Shown here piece after piece: positions 12,194 to 23,879 of a stretch of DNA of 64,000 nt (the stretch's first letter is position 1; every line of letters begins with the position of its first letter). The stretch lies in assembly GCA_037954665.1 (NCBI GenBank), contig JBBMOL010000289.1, positions 620,001 through 684,000 on the forward strand, read 5' to 3'. Under the pieces are notes generated by a model. The model was not told the DNA's origin. It saw nothing but the letters and a program-made list of their open reading frames with translations, and did no database searches. Origin of the DNA: Laguncularia racemosa. Its lineage: Eukaryota > Streptophyta > Magnoliopsida > Myrtales > Combretaceae. The position numbers were made by a program, and so were the translations under genes.

Positions 12194-15100
12194 CTTGATG
12201 AATTATTTTTCAAAGAGATGGAGAAAAGGGTATAAATGAAGGAAAATAAGTAGAAATATTTTCACTTTAAAACTTTTTTTTTTCTTTTCAAAATTAGAAA
12301 AAAAATGCATGAAAATGAATAGAAATAAGATATAATTATAAAATTATCTTTTAGAACACTATTTATTAAAATAATAATAAAAATAATTTTATTCAATATT
12401 AAACCGATTTTCTTTATATATTATCAAACAAAAAATAAAAATTACATTTCATTCTATTTTATTTTTTACTTTTACTGATTTTTATCCATTATCCCTAGAT
12501 GAAAATTCACAAACACAGCGTAAATTCCCATTTCATTCCAACATTACAGCTCCTCATCATTATCTAACAGAACCAATTCACGTGGATATGTTGGAGCACA
12601 TCTTGTCAACAAAGGCCATTAAATAGTCAATGTCATGGAAACTGCGGGGAGTGCTCGTCAAGTCAGGAAACTCTATAAATAGAGAGATCGACATGAAGAA
12701 AAAGACATCTATCAACAACATCACAAGTAAAACATTAATCGTAACCGTAGATTAATAGATTAGCTTCCTTTTATGACTAAAGTCCTTGTATTCAGCATAA
12801 AACATTAGAACAGTAGGAATATGTGTTCCTATTTGAAGTTTCTGTTATTTGTACTTGGTAATGAACTCTCTTTCTCTCTCTAACAAAGTTGCCTTACTAT
12901 CATTTGATGATGGCGAATTTTGATTAGCTTTACAATGTAAAGTGGAAATTGAGAGAACATTTTTTTTATTTTTTATTATTGCATCCTTTCGTTTCATCAA
13001 TTGTTTAATGAGTGCTTTAATGCTTTAGGAATGACTCACAAGAGGAAAAGAATGGGATTAGCGGAAAGAAAATATATGGATTATATATTAGTTTTCTCAT
13101 TACCTTCTATCACATCGAGATTCATCTTCTTTTTTGAATCTTTCCAATCTTATTTATATTCTCTAATTGCTTTCATAAAATGCCAAAATGAAAAAAGAAA
13201 AAAAAAAGAACAATGGCTTGTAGTACATAAATATTGATCTCCTAATAATAGATGGATGAAGTTTAATTTCTCTCTTCCCTAATAATTATAATAAATACGG
13301 TAGTTTGCCCGGAAAGAAAGAAAAAAACGTAAAGCATGTTTATTTTATCCATGAAGTTATTCGGTATTCTAGAGTTTTTAGTGGAAAAAGCATATGATAC
13401 TAACATGTGAGTATAAAACTTCATGAATCAAACGTGGACAAAATTGACCAAGAAGATGAACTTCAATTTTCTTCTATCAATTCAAGTTAAGAGTGTTGAT
13501 GCATGAGTTTTTCTAATAAAAAAGCATGAGTTTGTGGTAAATTTGGTTATATGTTAAGAGCATGGCAAGATTTTCTTAATATTTTAAATGATGGATATAT
13601 AAATGTGCAATACATTTAAAAAAAGATTATCATGAACTTCAACAAATCGAGTCATTTCTTGCTAATAAGTGACCTTGCAATCGGTTTTTCCTAGAGAGAT
13701 TGGGGTTTATACTCCAGGTGATTGAAACTGATTATTTCTCTTGGTAAAATTACTTCCAAAACTTAATTTATCCGTAGTGGACTACAGACTATATTAGCCT
13801 GTATATCTATCACTTGCGATCTTTTTATAATTTCCAAAAATAGATTCGAATACTTATAGCTCTATCCTGAAAAAGGAAAAAATAAATAAATAAATGAAAG
13901 CAAGATGAGATCTATGATGTTAAGAGTTACATTATGCAATAATCTAACTTGAAGTTAAACTTTGCTTTTGTACTTTTATTAACGTTGTTAAAATTAATTT
14001 TGATTTCAAATGTGTTATTATTTGTTTCTTTTTTTAAAATTTCTTTTACCAAGAAAAAAGAGGAGTGTAACACAGGGAAAAAAATTCATTAATACTAATA
14101 CACTAAATGTTTAGATGAGTGCTATGCAAATATCAATGGTACTTGAATATGTGATAGTAATGGTAAGTATTTTGTTTTTTTTGAAGAATGATAATTTATG
14201 TTTTTATATATTTAATTTTTATTACTACTTATATACCACTAATCAATCCACATCAGAAATATCAGGCTTGAAATTGTGAAGTCCATAGCTAATTAAGTTA
14301 CATATATTTTTAACAAGCCCCCAAGATAAAAGCATTTTGGAAAATGAAACATTGGAATAGATTTATTAGGAAATTTAACTTTAAGAGGGGATGTTTCTTT
14401 TTTGTTCAGTAACATGAGAAGATTTCAAAAAATAAAACTTTGTTAATTATATGTTATGTGTCTTTAGCGTGGTCTTACAAGCTGTATCATCCTCACGTCA
14501 TTATTATCTCCATAAAAAGAATATCATAATTTTTATTATAGGTGTCCTGCAATAAAGGAATTTCGTTCTTATAAATATGTAAACATAATTTCTCCCATTA
14601 TTTTCAACATATATGAGGCACGTTTCTAAGTGCCTCCACATTCTATATCTATCCATATCTACCACAATTTTAAAAATTATATATACCCATATTTTTAAAG
14701 GGATTTAAATAAAAGATGTTAAGTGTATTGAATAAATTTTAAAAAGTTATAAAAATGTTTTGAAATGATTACTTAAAACTCTTTTTCTAAGTGTTTCTAT
14801 TTATGTAAAACGTAAATAATTTGATCCCAGATCTAACGTTTCATCTTCTAGACGTAATGTTGGAATTAGGCTAACTTCACGAAATTTTCTTCGAAATAAG
14901 AATAGCGATGAAAGACAGTGACAGAAAGATGGTAAGGGACTAATGAAGTAATTGGCCTACCTTGTAAGCATGGATTTTGTGGCATGCTACACCTCCTACC
15001 GCTGTGAAACAGGCATTAACAATGTCGACTCCTTCTTCTTTGAGGACTCGGATCATTTCATTGAACATAGATTGATGACAACCCGAACCAGTAACAAGAT

Positions 15101-15724
15101 TAATCTCAAAAGCCGATCCGGTCTTATGAATCTCAATTCGAGGCGAGACCGGATCTATTCCCATAATGTCCATTCCACTACTCATTCTACAATTCATCCT
15201 TTCAGTTCGAAGCAAGTTGTCTTTCTTCTCCTTCAATCTCACCACATTTATTTGCAACTTCTTTATGTACCTCGTAGCTACATCTAGTTGATCCGGCAAA
15301 GAAACCGTGTCCTACGTTATCGAAAGTGAAACCATGACATCGTCTACAATACGAAACAACGTTTTTTTCTTACAAATACCACAAGGACATGTTCCTAAAA
15401 CATTCAAAGAGTTGCATGGCTTTCAAATCTATTAAATGATGCCATGTACAAGCAAAAGAATACATATGATGGATACACAAAAAGAAGATGTTTCAACTAC
15501 TTGAAAACTATGTCTAAATATCGAAACATTATAAATTTTAGAAACTTTCATATGATAGAAATGGGGGATCGTGTTGGAAACATTATTACCCTTGAGCTTT
15601 GATGAGGAACAATTGAATAGAGCCTGGAGAAGAGAAATCTCATGTGATTCCTCCTGTTTCTTTCCATGGTTCTGCGGTCCGTTCTAGAGGACCTAGGGTT
15701 GCTGTTGTTGTTGTTGTTCTCCAT
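11796..15724 (-). CDS. bHLH162-like transcription factor, copy A (three exons)
   Basis: Exons on the minus strand: 15724-15590 (45 codons), 15311-14961 (117 codons), 11885-11796 (29 codons plus TGA), giving 191 aa. Introns are 278 and 3075 bp, all phase 0, with donors AGG/GTAATA and AAG/GTAGGC and acceptors ending GTAG. Exon 1 encodes Asn repeats, then the basic region and helix 1 (SSRTDRRTMERNRRNHMRFL, with the Glu-Arg and Arg-Arg E-box-contact positions). Exon 2 encodes helix 2 (LPDQLDVATRYIKKLQINV) and a C-terminal domain with IEIHKTGSAFEINLV. Exon 3 ends RISARLNKIVYGDDD. This layout and size fit the plant bHLH162/bHLH118-type group of nuclear regulators. The target genes are unknown. Exon 3 was assigned because it is conserved with copies B and C. 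No disabling change is visible; expression is unproven. Confidence 0.85.
11886..14960 (-). other. Long second intron of bHLH copy A
   Basis: It is homologous to intron 2 of copy B next to exon 3 (to about 12025) and again from about 12862 to 14960. The segment 12030-12860 is unlike the matching part of B and includes a promoter-like CTCTATAAATAGAGAG near 12671-12686. An (AT)n run lies at about 12162-12194. Short frames inside (for example 13001-13237) have no domain. Confidence 0.7.
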
Positions 15725-16269
15725 GGATGAGTATACGAATACGACAACCTAGGATGAAAATAGGAATCTCGGATGGTAAGAGAAGACACTACCCTTCTTG
15801 TTTAAAAAAGACTTCATCATGCGTTTAATTGGAAACACTTTTTCAGAAAAAAGGCTGATAAGCCAACAAAAGCAAAAGCAGTACTATTGATGCTCTTAGG
15901 ATAAAAGTGGTCTCTGCACTTATTTACGGAAAAATCCAGATGAGTGATTTGCTGGCGCCCTTCCCTCTCCCTCCTCTTGTTGGTGGGGGCGTTTGTATAC
16001 GTGCTCTTTGACCATTAAATTCTACTCAGCAGTAATGGCAATTATTGAAAGCATGAATTCAAACTGTAGCAAAAACTGCTTATCTATTGCGAGAATTCAT
16101 ATATTCGAGTTTTAATAGTATTAACATATTAAATGAATTGGTTAATAATATATAAGTATTAATAAAATTTTAACATATAAAAATATAAATAATACTTTTT
16201 TAAAAAGTAATTATTATCACTATCACGTATAAAAAAAAAATTTAATACTTATACATCATTTATTTAAAT
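15725..16269 (-). promoter_or_regulatory. Upstream region of bHLH copy A
   Basis: This segment is similar to the region upstream of copy B (39839-40230). The best kept block (about 15840-16040) includes GGTGGGGGCG and CTCTTTGACCATTA; the TTGACC at 16008-16013 is a W-box core, also present upstream of B at 40185-40190. Conservation may only reflect recent duplication. No clear TATA box was identified. Confidence 0.4.
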
Positions 16270-16272
16270 TTA
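16270..16272. repeat. TTA target site duplication, left
   Basis: It precedes the CACTA terminus at 16273 and matches TTA at 26831-26833. Confidence 0.85.
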
Positions 16273-17230
16273 CACTACAAGAAACGAGCAAAAGCGAGGA
16301 ATTATATTATGAGAAGCAAATTATTGGAAAGGAAAGTGCGTTTTTCTACTAAAATAATTCTTGCAAATAATAAATACTTATTGCGAGAAGTTAATTGCCG
16401 AAAAAGAAAATGCTTTTTCCAAGAACATAATTATCGTAAATAGTATATGCGAGGATGTGATTAACACATCTGTCATTTTTGTCGCAATTGCTTATTTACA
16501 AAATAATTGCCACATGTTAGCTAAATTTCGACTCATTGTAATTTCCCTTAGCCTTTTCCCTCCTTGTCTTTTTCCCCTGCATCCTCCCAGATTGAGCTCC
16601 GCTTCCCAAGAAAAAAAAACCTTAGACCCAAAACACCACTACCGATCTATTTACCCAGAATTTGAAGGAGTAATTTCTGCAAAGTGGCTTGTTCATTTCA
16701 CTCTCGTTAAGCTGAATCAGTGGCTTGTAAAAGGTGTGTCTAAATCTCTCTTCCTCTTCCCCCCACTTCCCCTGTTTATTTACTCATAATTTCAAGGTCA
16801 TTTTTTAGGTTCTCCATAGAATGCAGATGATATGAAGCTTGAGAAGTCTGGCTTTCAGTGTGTCATGAGTGTGCTTTGACTATCTTCGTGAAGGTATGGA
16901 AAATCTATTGCTCTCTCCCCCGATTTCTCAAGTAACCGTGATGTTGTTTTGGTGTTGTTGTTGAATTTGGGGGTTTTGTTGGGTAAAGTACATTTGAACA
17001 GTAACCATTCGGCAAAAGGAGCTTGGTAGAAGAAAAAAAAAATTCAAGTTTTCGGTTTGAATGCAGTAGAAGTTAGGTAGAAGGAGCTCAGCAAAAGGAA
17101 AAAAAAATTGAGGTTTTTGGTTTAAATGTCATAGAAGGAAAAAAAAAAAAGAAGGCAAAAGTAGCTGGGCAGAAGGAGCTCAACAGAAGGAGCTTGGAAG
17201 GTCTCCCCATGAGTTGAACACTAACAAAAG
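16273..17230 (+). promoter_or_regulatory. CACTA left subterminal region and 5' leader
   Basis: It holds short GCGAG, GCAA and TTGCC motifs (16290-16530) resembling those at the other end, then a pyrimidine-rich leader-like part (16555-16800) with possible splice donors such as AAAGGTGTGTC. Purine-rich repeats GAAGGAGCT follow at about 17080-17190. The leader role is inferred from position; the frame at 16361-16789 has no domain. Confidence 0.4.
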
Positions 17231-17235
17231 GTCTC

Positions 17236-19352
17236 TGTCGAGTCTAATTTTTTTATTTCTCATTCCTAATCCGATCTAAACTAGACCCTATGCTCATCTA
17301 ATCTAGATCCTCGACTTGAGTTAGGAATTTCGTTTAATTTTGGAGTCGCCACCCAACTGTTGTTGGAAAATATTGAATTAAGACTAAAGGAGCGGATTAG
17401 TCTTAATTTAGACTACTAGTCGTCGTGATTTCCTCTTTTCGTTTTTTAAAAGAGGAAAAGGGAAAACCAGAGTTTCTAAGTCCGGAGGCTAACCTATTAA
17501 AACCTTTACGGTAACCACCTAATCTCCTAAAATTGTTTATCTTTAGAAATGTGTTTCCATTTTGTTTCTGTTACTTTTTATTATGTTTTTTAATTATTTC
17601 AAGAAAAAGGATTTTTCATTCATTTTAGGGGTTGACCCGAATGGGTGCCTACGTACCTGCTACTCAGGATCAAACAAGCCGTAGTTCGCTTTTTTTGAAA
17701 ACTTTTAGATTTGTTGATGAATTTTAATTCTTGCAAACTCTTTTGACTTAAGTTCTTAACGTCTTTGGGGTTTTTCTAAAAAATTTCTAAGCCTAAACTT
17801 TGATTTTGATTTTTGAAAATGAATTTTGAGGGAAAACATCAATTTTGAGTTTATTTGAAGAAAATGGCTTTTTCTAAGTGCTAAAACATTTTTTTCTTTT
17901 CTATTTTTTTATTTTTTTTGAATTTCTTTATGATTTTTATGAGTTTTATAAGTTTTCATGATTTTTTATGATTTTTGTAAGTTTTTTATGATTTTTTATA
18001 ATTTTTTTTATTTTTGTTGAAATTTTCATCCTAAGTTGACTTTCTATTTTATTTTGAAATCTAAAACTTCATTATTACTTCCCTAATATTTTTATTGTTT
18101 TTCTTCATTTTATTATTATTTTTATTATTTTTTTTATTTTTATTTACATTACTTTACATTATTAAATTCTAAAAAAAAAATCTAATTTCTACATTTTTTC
18201 TATTTATCAAAAATATAACAAAAATAAATAAATAAATAACCAAAACAAGTAATAACAAATAAATTCAGAATAAATAAATAAATAAATAAATAAACAAAAT
18301 AAAATAAATAAAATAAATAATAATAAAAAATCCGGAAAATCCGAATTACCTGGATCCGGATCGGTGCGCGGGTCGGGTCGGGTCGGGTCGGATCGGTAGG
18401 ACACGACGGCGGAGAAGGCTCGTTCGCGGCGTTCCGGCGGTTGTTTGCGGCGGGTGAAGTGTCGAATCCTAGCTTCTTGAGGGTGCTGAATCCGCTGGTG
18501 GTGGCGATGTACTCCCAGAACGTCTCCTTGCGGCGACTCGAATCCGATCGGCGGTCGCGGACTTGGATTTCCTCCGATTCACACTCTTTTCTCTCTCTCT
18601 CGCAATTCTCATCTCTCGTTTTGGCTTCCCCGTCTCCTCCTCTATTTATAGGCGTTTGAAATCGAGCTGGATAAGCTCGGATTTCCTCCGATTGAAGTTG
18701 ATCGGATTTTCGGTTGAAAAACCAACTCCGATCCGTGCCTATCCAATGATTTGTTGCGATTCGATTCCAATTAGATAGTGTTTATCTTATTTCTGTTGAA
18801 GATCTGTTGGATTCGTGCAAAAAAATCGGATCAAAACGGCCGAAATACGAATTTATCTTCTCGCCGGCGATCTCGGGCTCGAGGTAGGGGATGATCACGC
18901 GCCCGGCGCGTGCGTTTTTTTTTTTCGCCAATTAGAGGCTGCCACGTGTCCTGGACAAGTCGAAAATTGCAAAACGCGGAAATTGCTTCTCCCGCGATTC
19001 GAACGCCCGACCTCGCCCCCCTGCGCGTGCGCCTAGCCATGGTCCGAACCAGCTGAGCTAGCCCACTTTCCTGATTTTTTTATTTTCGCAAATTGCATAT
19101 ATGCAATGCGATTTTTCCATTTTTTGTATTTTTTTGAAAATTCCAAAAATTTGTAAAAATTGTTTATTATTTATTATTGCCATTTCTAAAATCATTTTTC
19201 AAAATTGAAGTGTTTTCCTATTTATTTTTATTTTTTGAACATTTTTATTATTTTATGCTAAATTAGGAAAAATTGGAAAAAATTAGGAAAAATTGAAAAA
19301 TTGATTTTTATTGAGAATTACTGATTCCGAGGGCAAAAATGGGGTGTTTACA
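17236..19352 (+). repeat. Solo LTR of a Ty3/gypsy element (Ogre/Tat-like), nested in the CACTA element
   Basis: It starts TGTCGAGTC, ends GGTGTTTACA, and is flanked by GTCTC at 17231-17235 and 19353-19357. The parts TTTGGAGTCGCCACC (17339-17353) and GGGTGCCTACGTACC (17644-17658) are phrases I know from Ogre/Tat-type plant LTRs. A GC-rich block (18350-18660) includes GGGTCGGGTCGGGTCGG and a TATA-like CTATTTATAGGCG. A tRNA-like segment lies on the minus strand near the end. No internal region is present, so it formed by LTR-LTR recombination. Lineage is from memory of family motifs. Confidence 0.82.
18985..19066 (-). other. tRNA-like segment inside the solo LTR
   Basis: On the minus strand it reads GTGGGCTAGCTCAGCTGGTT, fitting a Pol III A box, and about 50 bases later GCGTTCGAATCGCG, close to a B box (GGTTCGAATCC). 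Spacing is like a tRNA with an extended variable region. No clean cloverleaf was folded, so it is probably a tRNA-derived piece captured by the LTR, not a working tRNA gene. Confidence 0.5.
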
Positions 19353-19671
19353 GTCTCGTTACAACAAATAGAACTCCTAAAGAGAGAAGCCCAAAGTTGT
19401 CACACAGAGGTCGGAGGTCCGGTATCTAAGGTAAAAAGATATATGGTGTTTGTTTTTCATCATCCCTCTAAAGTAATAAGTTAAACTGAAAGTGTTGTTT
19501 ATTCATCTCATGTAATCATAATTTTTTTTTGTTCATTTAACTACCCGTTCATTCATCTCGTGTTGTTCATTCATCTCTTTAAACAGAAATTTTTTTATTC
19601 TCGAGTTGCGTGAAGTCTAAGGACTAGATGGGTTAAGGAAGGAGTTTAGTGTTGCCATAAATTTTCTCGTG

Positions 19672-19672
<1 letters not shown>

Positions 19673-19724
<52 letters not shown>
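19673..19724. repeat. (ATT)n microsatellite
   Basis: About 17 ATT units in the CACTA element, between the solo LTR and the transposase. Confidence 0.95.
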
Positions 19725-20089
19725 TGACATGGTCTTATAAATCTTATAAATTGTGAAATGGAACTCTTAGCTCAATACTTAATGGAACATTGGATTGTGC
19801 TACTTTAGACTTGAGGTATGATAGGTTTATAATGCTATATATATATAATGCATTTCTCCATAAATTCCTTCTTTAATTATCATAACAAGGGACATTGCAT
19901 AAGTGCTTGTTAGTTCTAGAAATACTGTCTTATTTAGGATGCTTATACTTGTGCAATATAGCATTGTAATTTACAATCTTTTTGAATTGGCAGTGTTGAT
20001 TTTAATTACCATTTGAATAGTTTTAGAATTGCCATTTGAAGTGCTTGTTAGTTCTAGAATTTCCATTTGAAGTGCCACGATATTTTTTT

Positions 20090-23000
20090 TTTCATCAGCC
20101 TCTCTTGAAGAGTTGTTGGCACTTAATGATAGTGGTCGAGCAAAATGTGTTGATACTCTCTTTACTATTGCATATGATAATGGTGATTACATGTTTAGGA
20201 TGAGTGGAAGGAGATGGCACATGACACATGATCGTACTTCTTTGGAATATATTTAAGGGGTACGAAGTTTCCTTAAAGTGGTCGTGCAACATCATCGGGA
20301 TTCAGACGGATTTATCTATTGTCCATGTCGAGATTGTCTTAATCAGGAATAGTTATCAATAGAGGCCATTGAGGTTCATCTAATTCATCGAGGAATGGCA
20401 TGGTCTTACACTACTTGGATATTTCATAGGGAGACATCACATATTGATAAGTTAGATCATATATACTTGGGTTTAAATTGCTCTAGGATTAGTAACAACA
20501 AAACTAGTAGGCGAGACCCATCGATAATGGAAGAAGTGGTATGTGATAATGGCCATACATTTGAGGATAATGTCAATCATTAAATATTAGAGGATTTGGC
20601 ATGTAGTGGTAATGATCTGAAGATGATATGTTACAGGACAGTGAAGGAGATAAAATTGACATGGATAAGTGGAGTGGCTTATTTGAAGAAGTAAAATGTG
20701 AGGTCTATCCAGGGTGTAAGAAATTTTCATTACTATCTGTTGTAATATAGATGATGCATTTCAAGGTTGATGGTCAACAATCTGTACAAAGTTTCAACAA
20801 TTGGCTTAGTTTTGTGAAGAGTATATTACCAAAGGGGGAAGTACTCCTAGGTTCCTATTATGAGTGTCAAAAAATGTTACGCCAATTGGGAATGGATGCT
20901 CATCTTATTCATGCATGTAAAAATGACCGTGTCTTATTTAGGAAAGCATTTAAGGACTTAGATTATTATTCACAATGTAACCATTCGAGGTGGGCAATGA
21001 AGAGTGACGACAAGAAGAAGAAAATTCCTATGAAGGTTTTACGGTATTTTCCACTAATACCACATCTTCAACAATTGTTCATGTGCAGAAAAACAGTACC
21101 TCTAATGAGATGGCATAAGGAAGGGCATGTTACTGAGGAAGATGAGACTTGGCATAAGGAAGGGCATGCTATTGGGGATAATGTTCTAAAGCACCCTTCA
21201 GACTCAGAATCATAGAAGGATTTAGAACAAAAGTTTCTTGATTTTAGTTCCGATCCAAGGAATGTACAATTGGGACTTGCAATAGATGGATTCAATCCAT
21301 TCGGTAATTTGAGTACCGCATATAGTTCATGGCCTGTTATCTTATTTCCTTACAATGTGTCACCATGAGCTTCTATGAAAGAGCCACTTCTTTTTATGTC
21401 TTTGCTAATACCAAGTCCTAGATCACCAAGTAAAGACAATAACATTTTTTTACAACTGTTGATTGATGAGTTGAATGAGTTATGGATAGAAGGGGTTAAA
21501 ACCTTTGATGTTGTCTTTGGTTGATCATTTCGCATGCGTGCAGCACTATTATGGACAATTTGTGATTTCCCTACATATGGTGATGTATCAGGTTAGATCA
21601 TAAAAGGTTATAAGGCTTGTCCTATTTGTAATGTGGATGTCACTAGTGGCCACACGTAGAGCAAATTCATTACATGGGGCATTGGTGGTTTTTATCAATG
21701 AACCACAGGTGGCATAATCAAAAGATGAAGTTCGATGGCACCGTGGAGAAGTGTAGGGCTTTTAGGAAATTTAGCAATGATGATACTTTGATGCAATTGA
21801 GTCGATATGAGCATGTCATCTTAGAAAAGACAACTGGTCATGGGAAGAGAAAGAGGTCAGATGATGAGCCTAATTGGTATAAAAAAGTATTCTTTTTTAA
21901 TTGCCTTATTGGGATAAACTAATTATCAGACACAACTTAGATGTCATGCACATCAAGAAAAACATATGTAATAGTTTGGTTGGTACCATTCTAAACTTTA
22001 AGGGCAAATCAAAGGATACTGATAAAGTAAGATTGACTTTACAAAATATAGGAATTCGGCCTGGATTGCATCTTCAAAGAGGAACAGGTCAGGTGGTGAA
22101 ACCTCCAACACAATTTAAACGACCTCCTAACCATGTGAGAGAAGTGTGTAGCTTAATAAAAGACATAAAACTTCCTGATAGATATGCCTCCAACATTTCT
22201 ACATGCTTGGGGGTGTCTGAGGCAACATTAAAGGGGTTAAAGAGCCACGATTACCATGTATTGCTAGAAAGGATTCTTCTTGTTATACTACATGGATATC
22301 TTAGAGATGACATATATGGAGAAAAAAGTGAGATGTCGAGATTTTTTAGAGAGTTATGTGCTAAAGAGATGAGAGTAGAGGTGCTACAGTCTTTGGAGAG
22401 GAGCATTGCTTTGACACTATGTAAATTGGAAATGATTTTTCCACTTGCCTTTTTTGATGTCATGATTCATCTAGCGGTACATTTACCAAGAGAAGCATGT
22501 ATTTGTGGTCTAGTGCAATATAGATGGATGTATCTGGTTGAGCGGTACTTGGGGGTTTTAAAAGGAATAAAGCTCAACTAAAGGGTTCCATAACTGAGGC
22601 TTATATTGTGTGCGAAAGTTTGACATTTTGCTCTATTTATTTTGAAAACATGGATTTAAGGTTCAATAGGCCTCATAGGCAATGGGATGATATTGAGCTC
22701 CCGAAAGTAGGTTTTCGTGTTTTCTTATAAGTGGTGCACCCGATGGGCAATTGTACATATGCTGAAGTGAATGAAAAGATAAATAAGATGCATTGGTATA
22801 GATTGAACAATTGCGAGGAGATTCATCCATACATCCGGTAAGCATTTCATTATTATTTAAATCTTTTTTATGAAAGAAATGAAAATCTTTTATACAATTT
22901 TTAAATAATTAGGGAATTTGAGCAAGAGTTACAAGAACTTTATGGACGAATCGATGTACAAGAAATTGTTATGGAGCAATTTCTAGCTTGGTTTAAAAGT

Positions 23001-23620
23001 AAAGTAAGTGCATCTAATAAACCCATTAACTTATGATTCTATGCGTGTGGATTTTAAAATCCAAGTTAACTTTGTTTATTTCTCTACAAATAGTATTCGC
23101 TAAAACTATAGATTCGTTTCAACAATCTGATGACTTAGGTGCCCTTTCATGGGGCCCATAGAAGCATGTTCAGGTTTATCAAGGATGTGTGGTAAATAAA
23201 GTCAGGTTTATTACAGAAGATCGAGAGGCATGTCTTCAATCACAAAATAATGGTGTTGTTATGTTAGGTGGGCATGATAGAAAAACCATTACATTCTATG
23301 GGACGATAACCGACATCATACAATTGAACTATACTCATGGTAGGCATGTGTTCCACTTTAAGTGCAAATGGTATAATACGTATCAGGATAAACCTGAGTT
23401 AATTGACAAAGATATGGTTACAATTAATACCAGTTGAACATGGTATGAAAATGGTCCTTACATTCTCGTTGATCAGGCTCAACAGGTTTTCTATCTAAAA
23501 GATCCGAAGAAGTCTACTAGTGATTAGAAGGTGGTCTAGAAGGTTCATCACCGCTATCTATTCCATCGAGAATTATTTTTAACCATATGATAGTGTTGAT
23601 CATGATATTACTGACCAACC
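20090..23620 (+). pseudogene. CACTA TNP2-type transposase, decayed
   Basis: Domains in order: transposase-associated domain (about 20310-20460, YCPCRDCLNQE then HRGMAWSYTTWIFHRE); TNP2 (20751-22600) with KVLRYFPLIPHLQQLF, LAIDGFNPFGNLSTAYSSWP, RHNLDVMHIKKN and GLKSHDYHVLLERIL; DUF4218-like (about 22380-22660, LCKLEMIFPLAFFDVMIHL, then RWMYLVERYLGVLKG); DUF4216-like (23250-23540, FYGTITDIIQLNY, QQVFYLKDPKK). The Asp of DGF, the Asp of LDVMH and the Glu of VERYLG, taken as the DDE residues of this superfamily, are all present. Stops at 21213, 21366, 21522 and 21594 lie in one frame, and a frameshift follows near 21660. It would bind and cut the element ends in the nucleus; this copy cannot make a full protein. 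Confidence 0.9.
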
Positions 23621-23879
23621 TCAATTAGACAAGCCACTACAACAACAAATCAGTGGTACAATGATCCCAATAGATCAAATTTTTGTTATCTTGGGGAATT
23701 AGCTCGTATTTCTATACTAGAAGAGAGCCTACCTCTAGTTAATACGAATAGTAGTGATGAGTATTCCACCAGTAGTAGTGATGAAGAAGAGTAGTTATTG
23801 TAAGGTTATGCTATATTTGTCAAGTCCTTTTCATTAGATTTGTATACACACAAAAAATCCTAATTTTATCAATGTTGTT

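Noticed and set aside
13001..13237. 78-codon frame in copy A intron 2
   Set aside because: Not open at the matching position of copies B and C, and no domain.
14952..15287. Plus-strand frames opposite bHLH exon 2 (also 38943-39362)
   Set aside because: Mirror frames of conserved minus-strand exons; the conserved bHLH motifs are on the minus strand.
18831..19040. Arg-rich frames on both strands
   Set aside because: They lie in the GC-rich part of the solo LTR; composition explains them.
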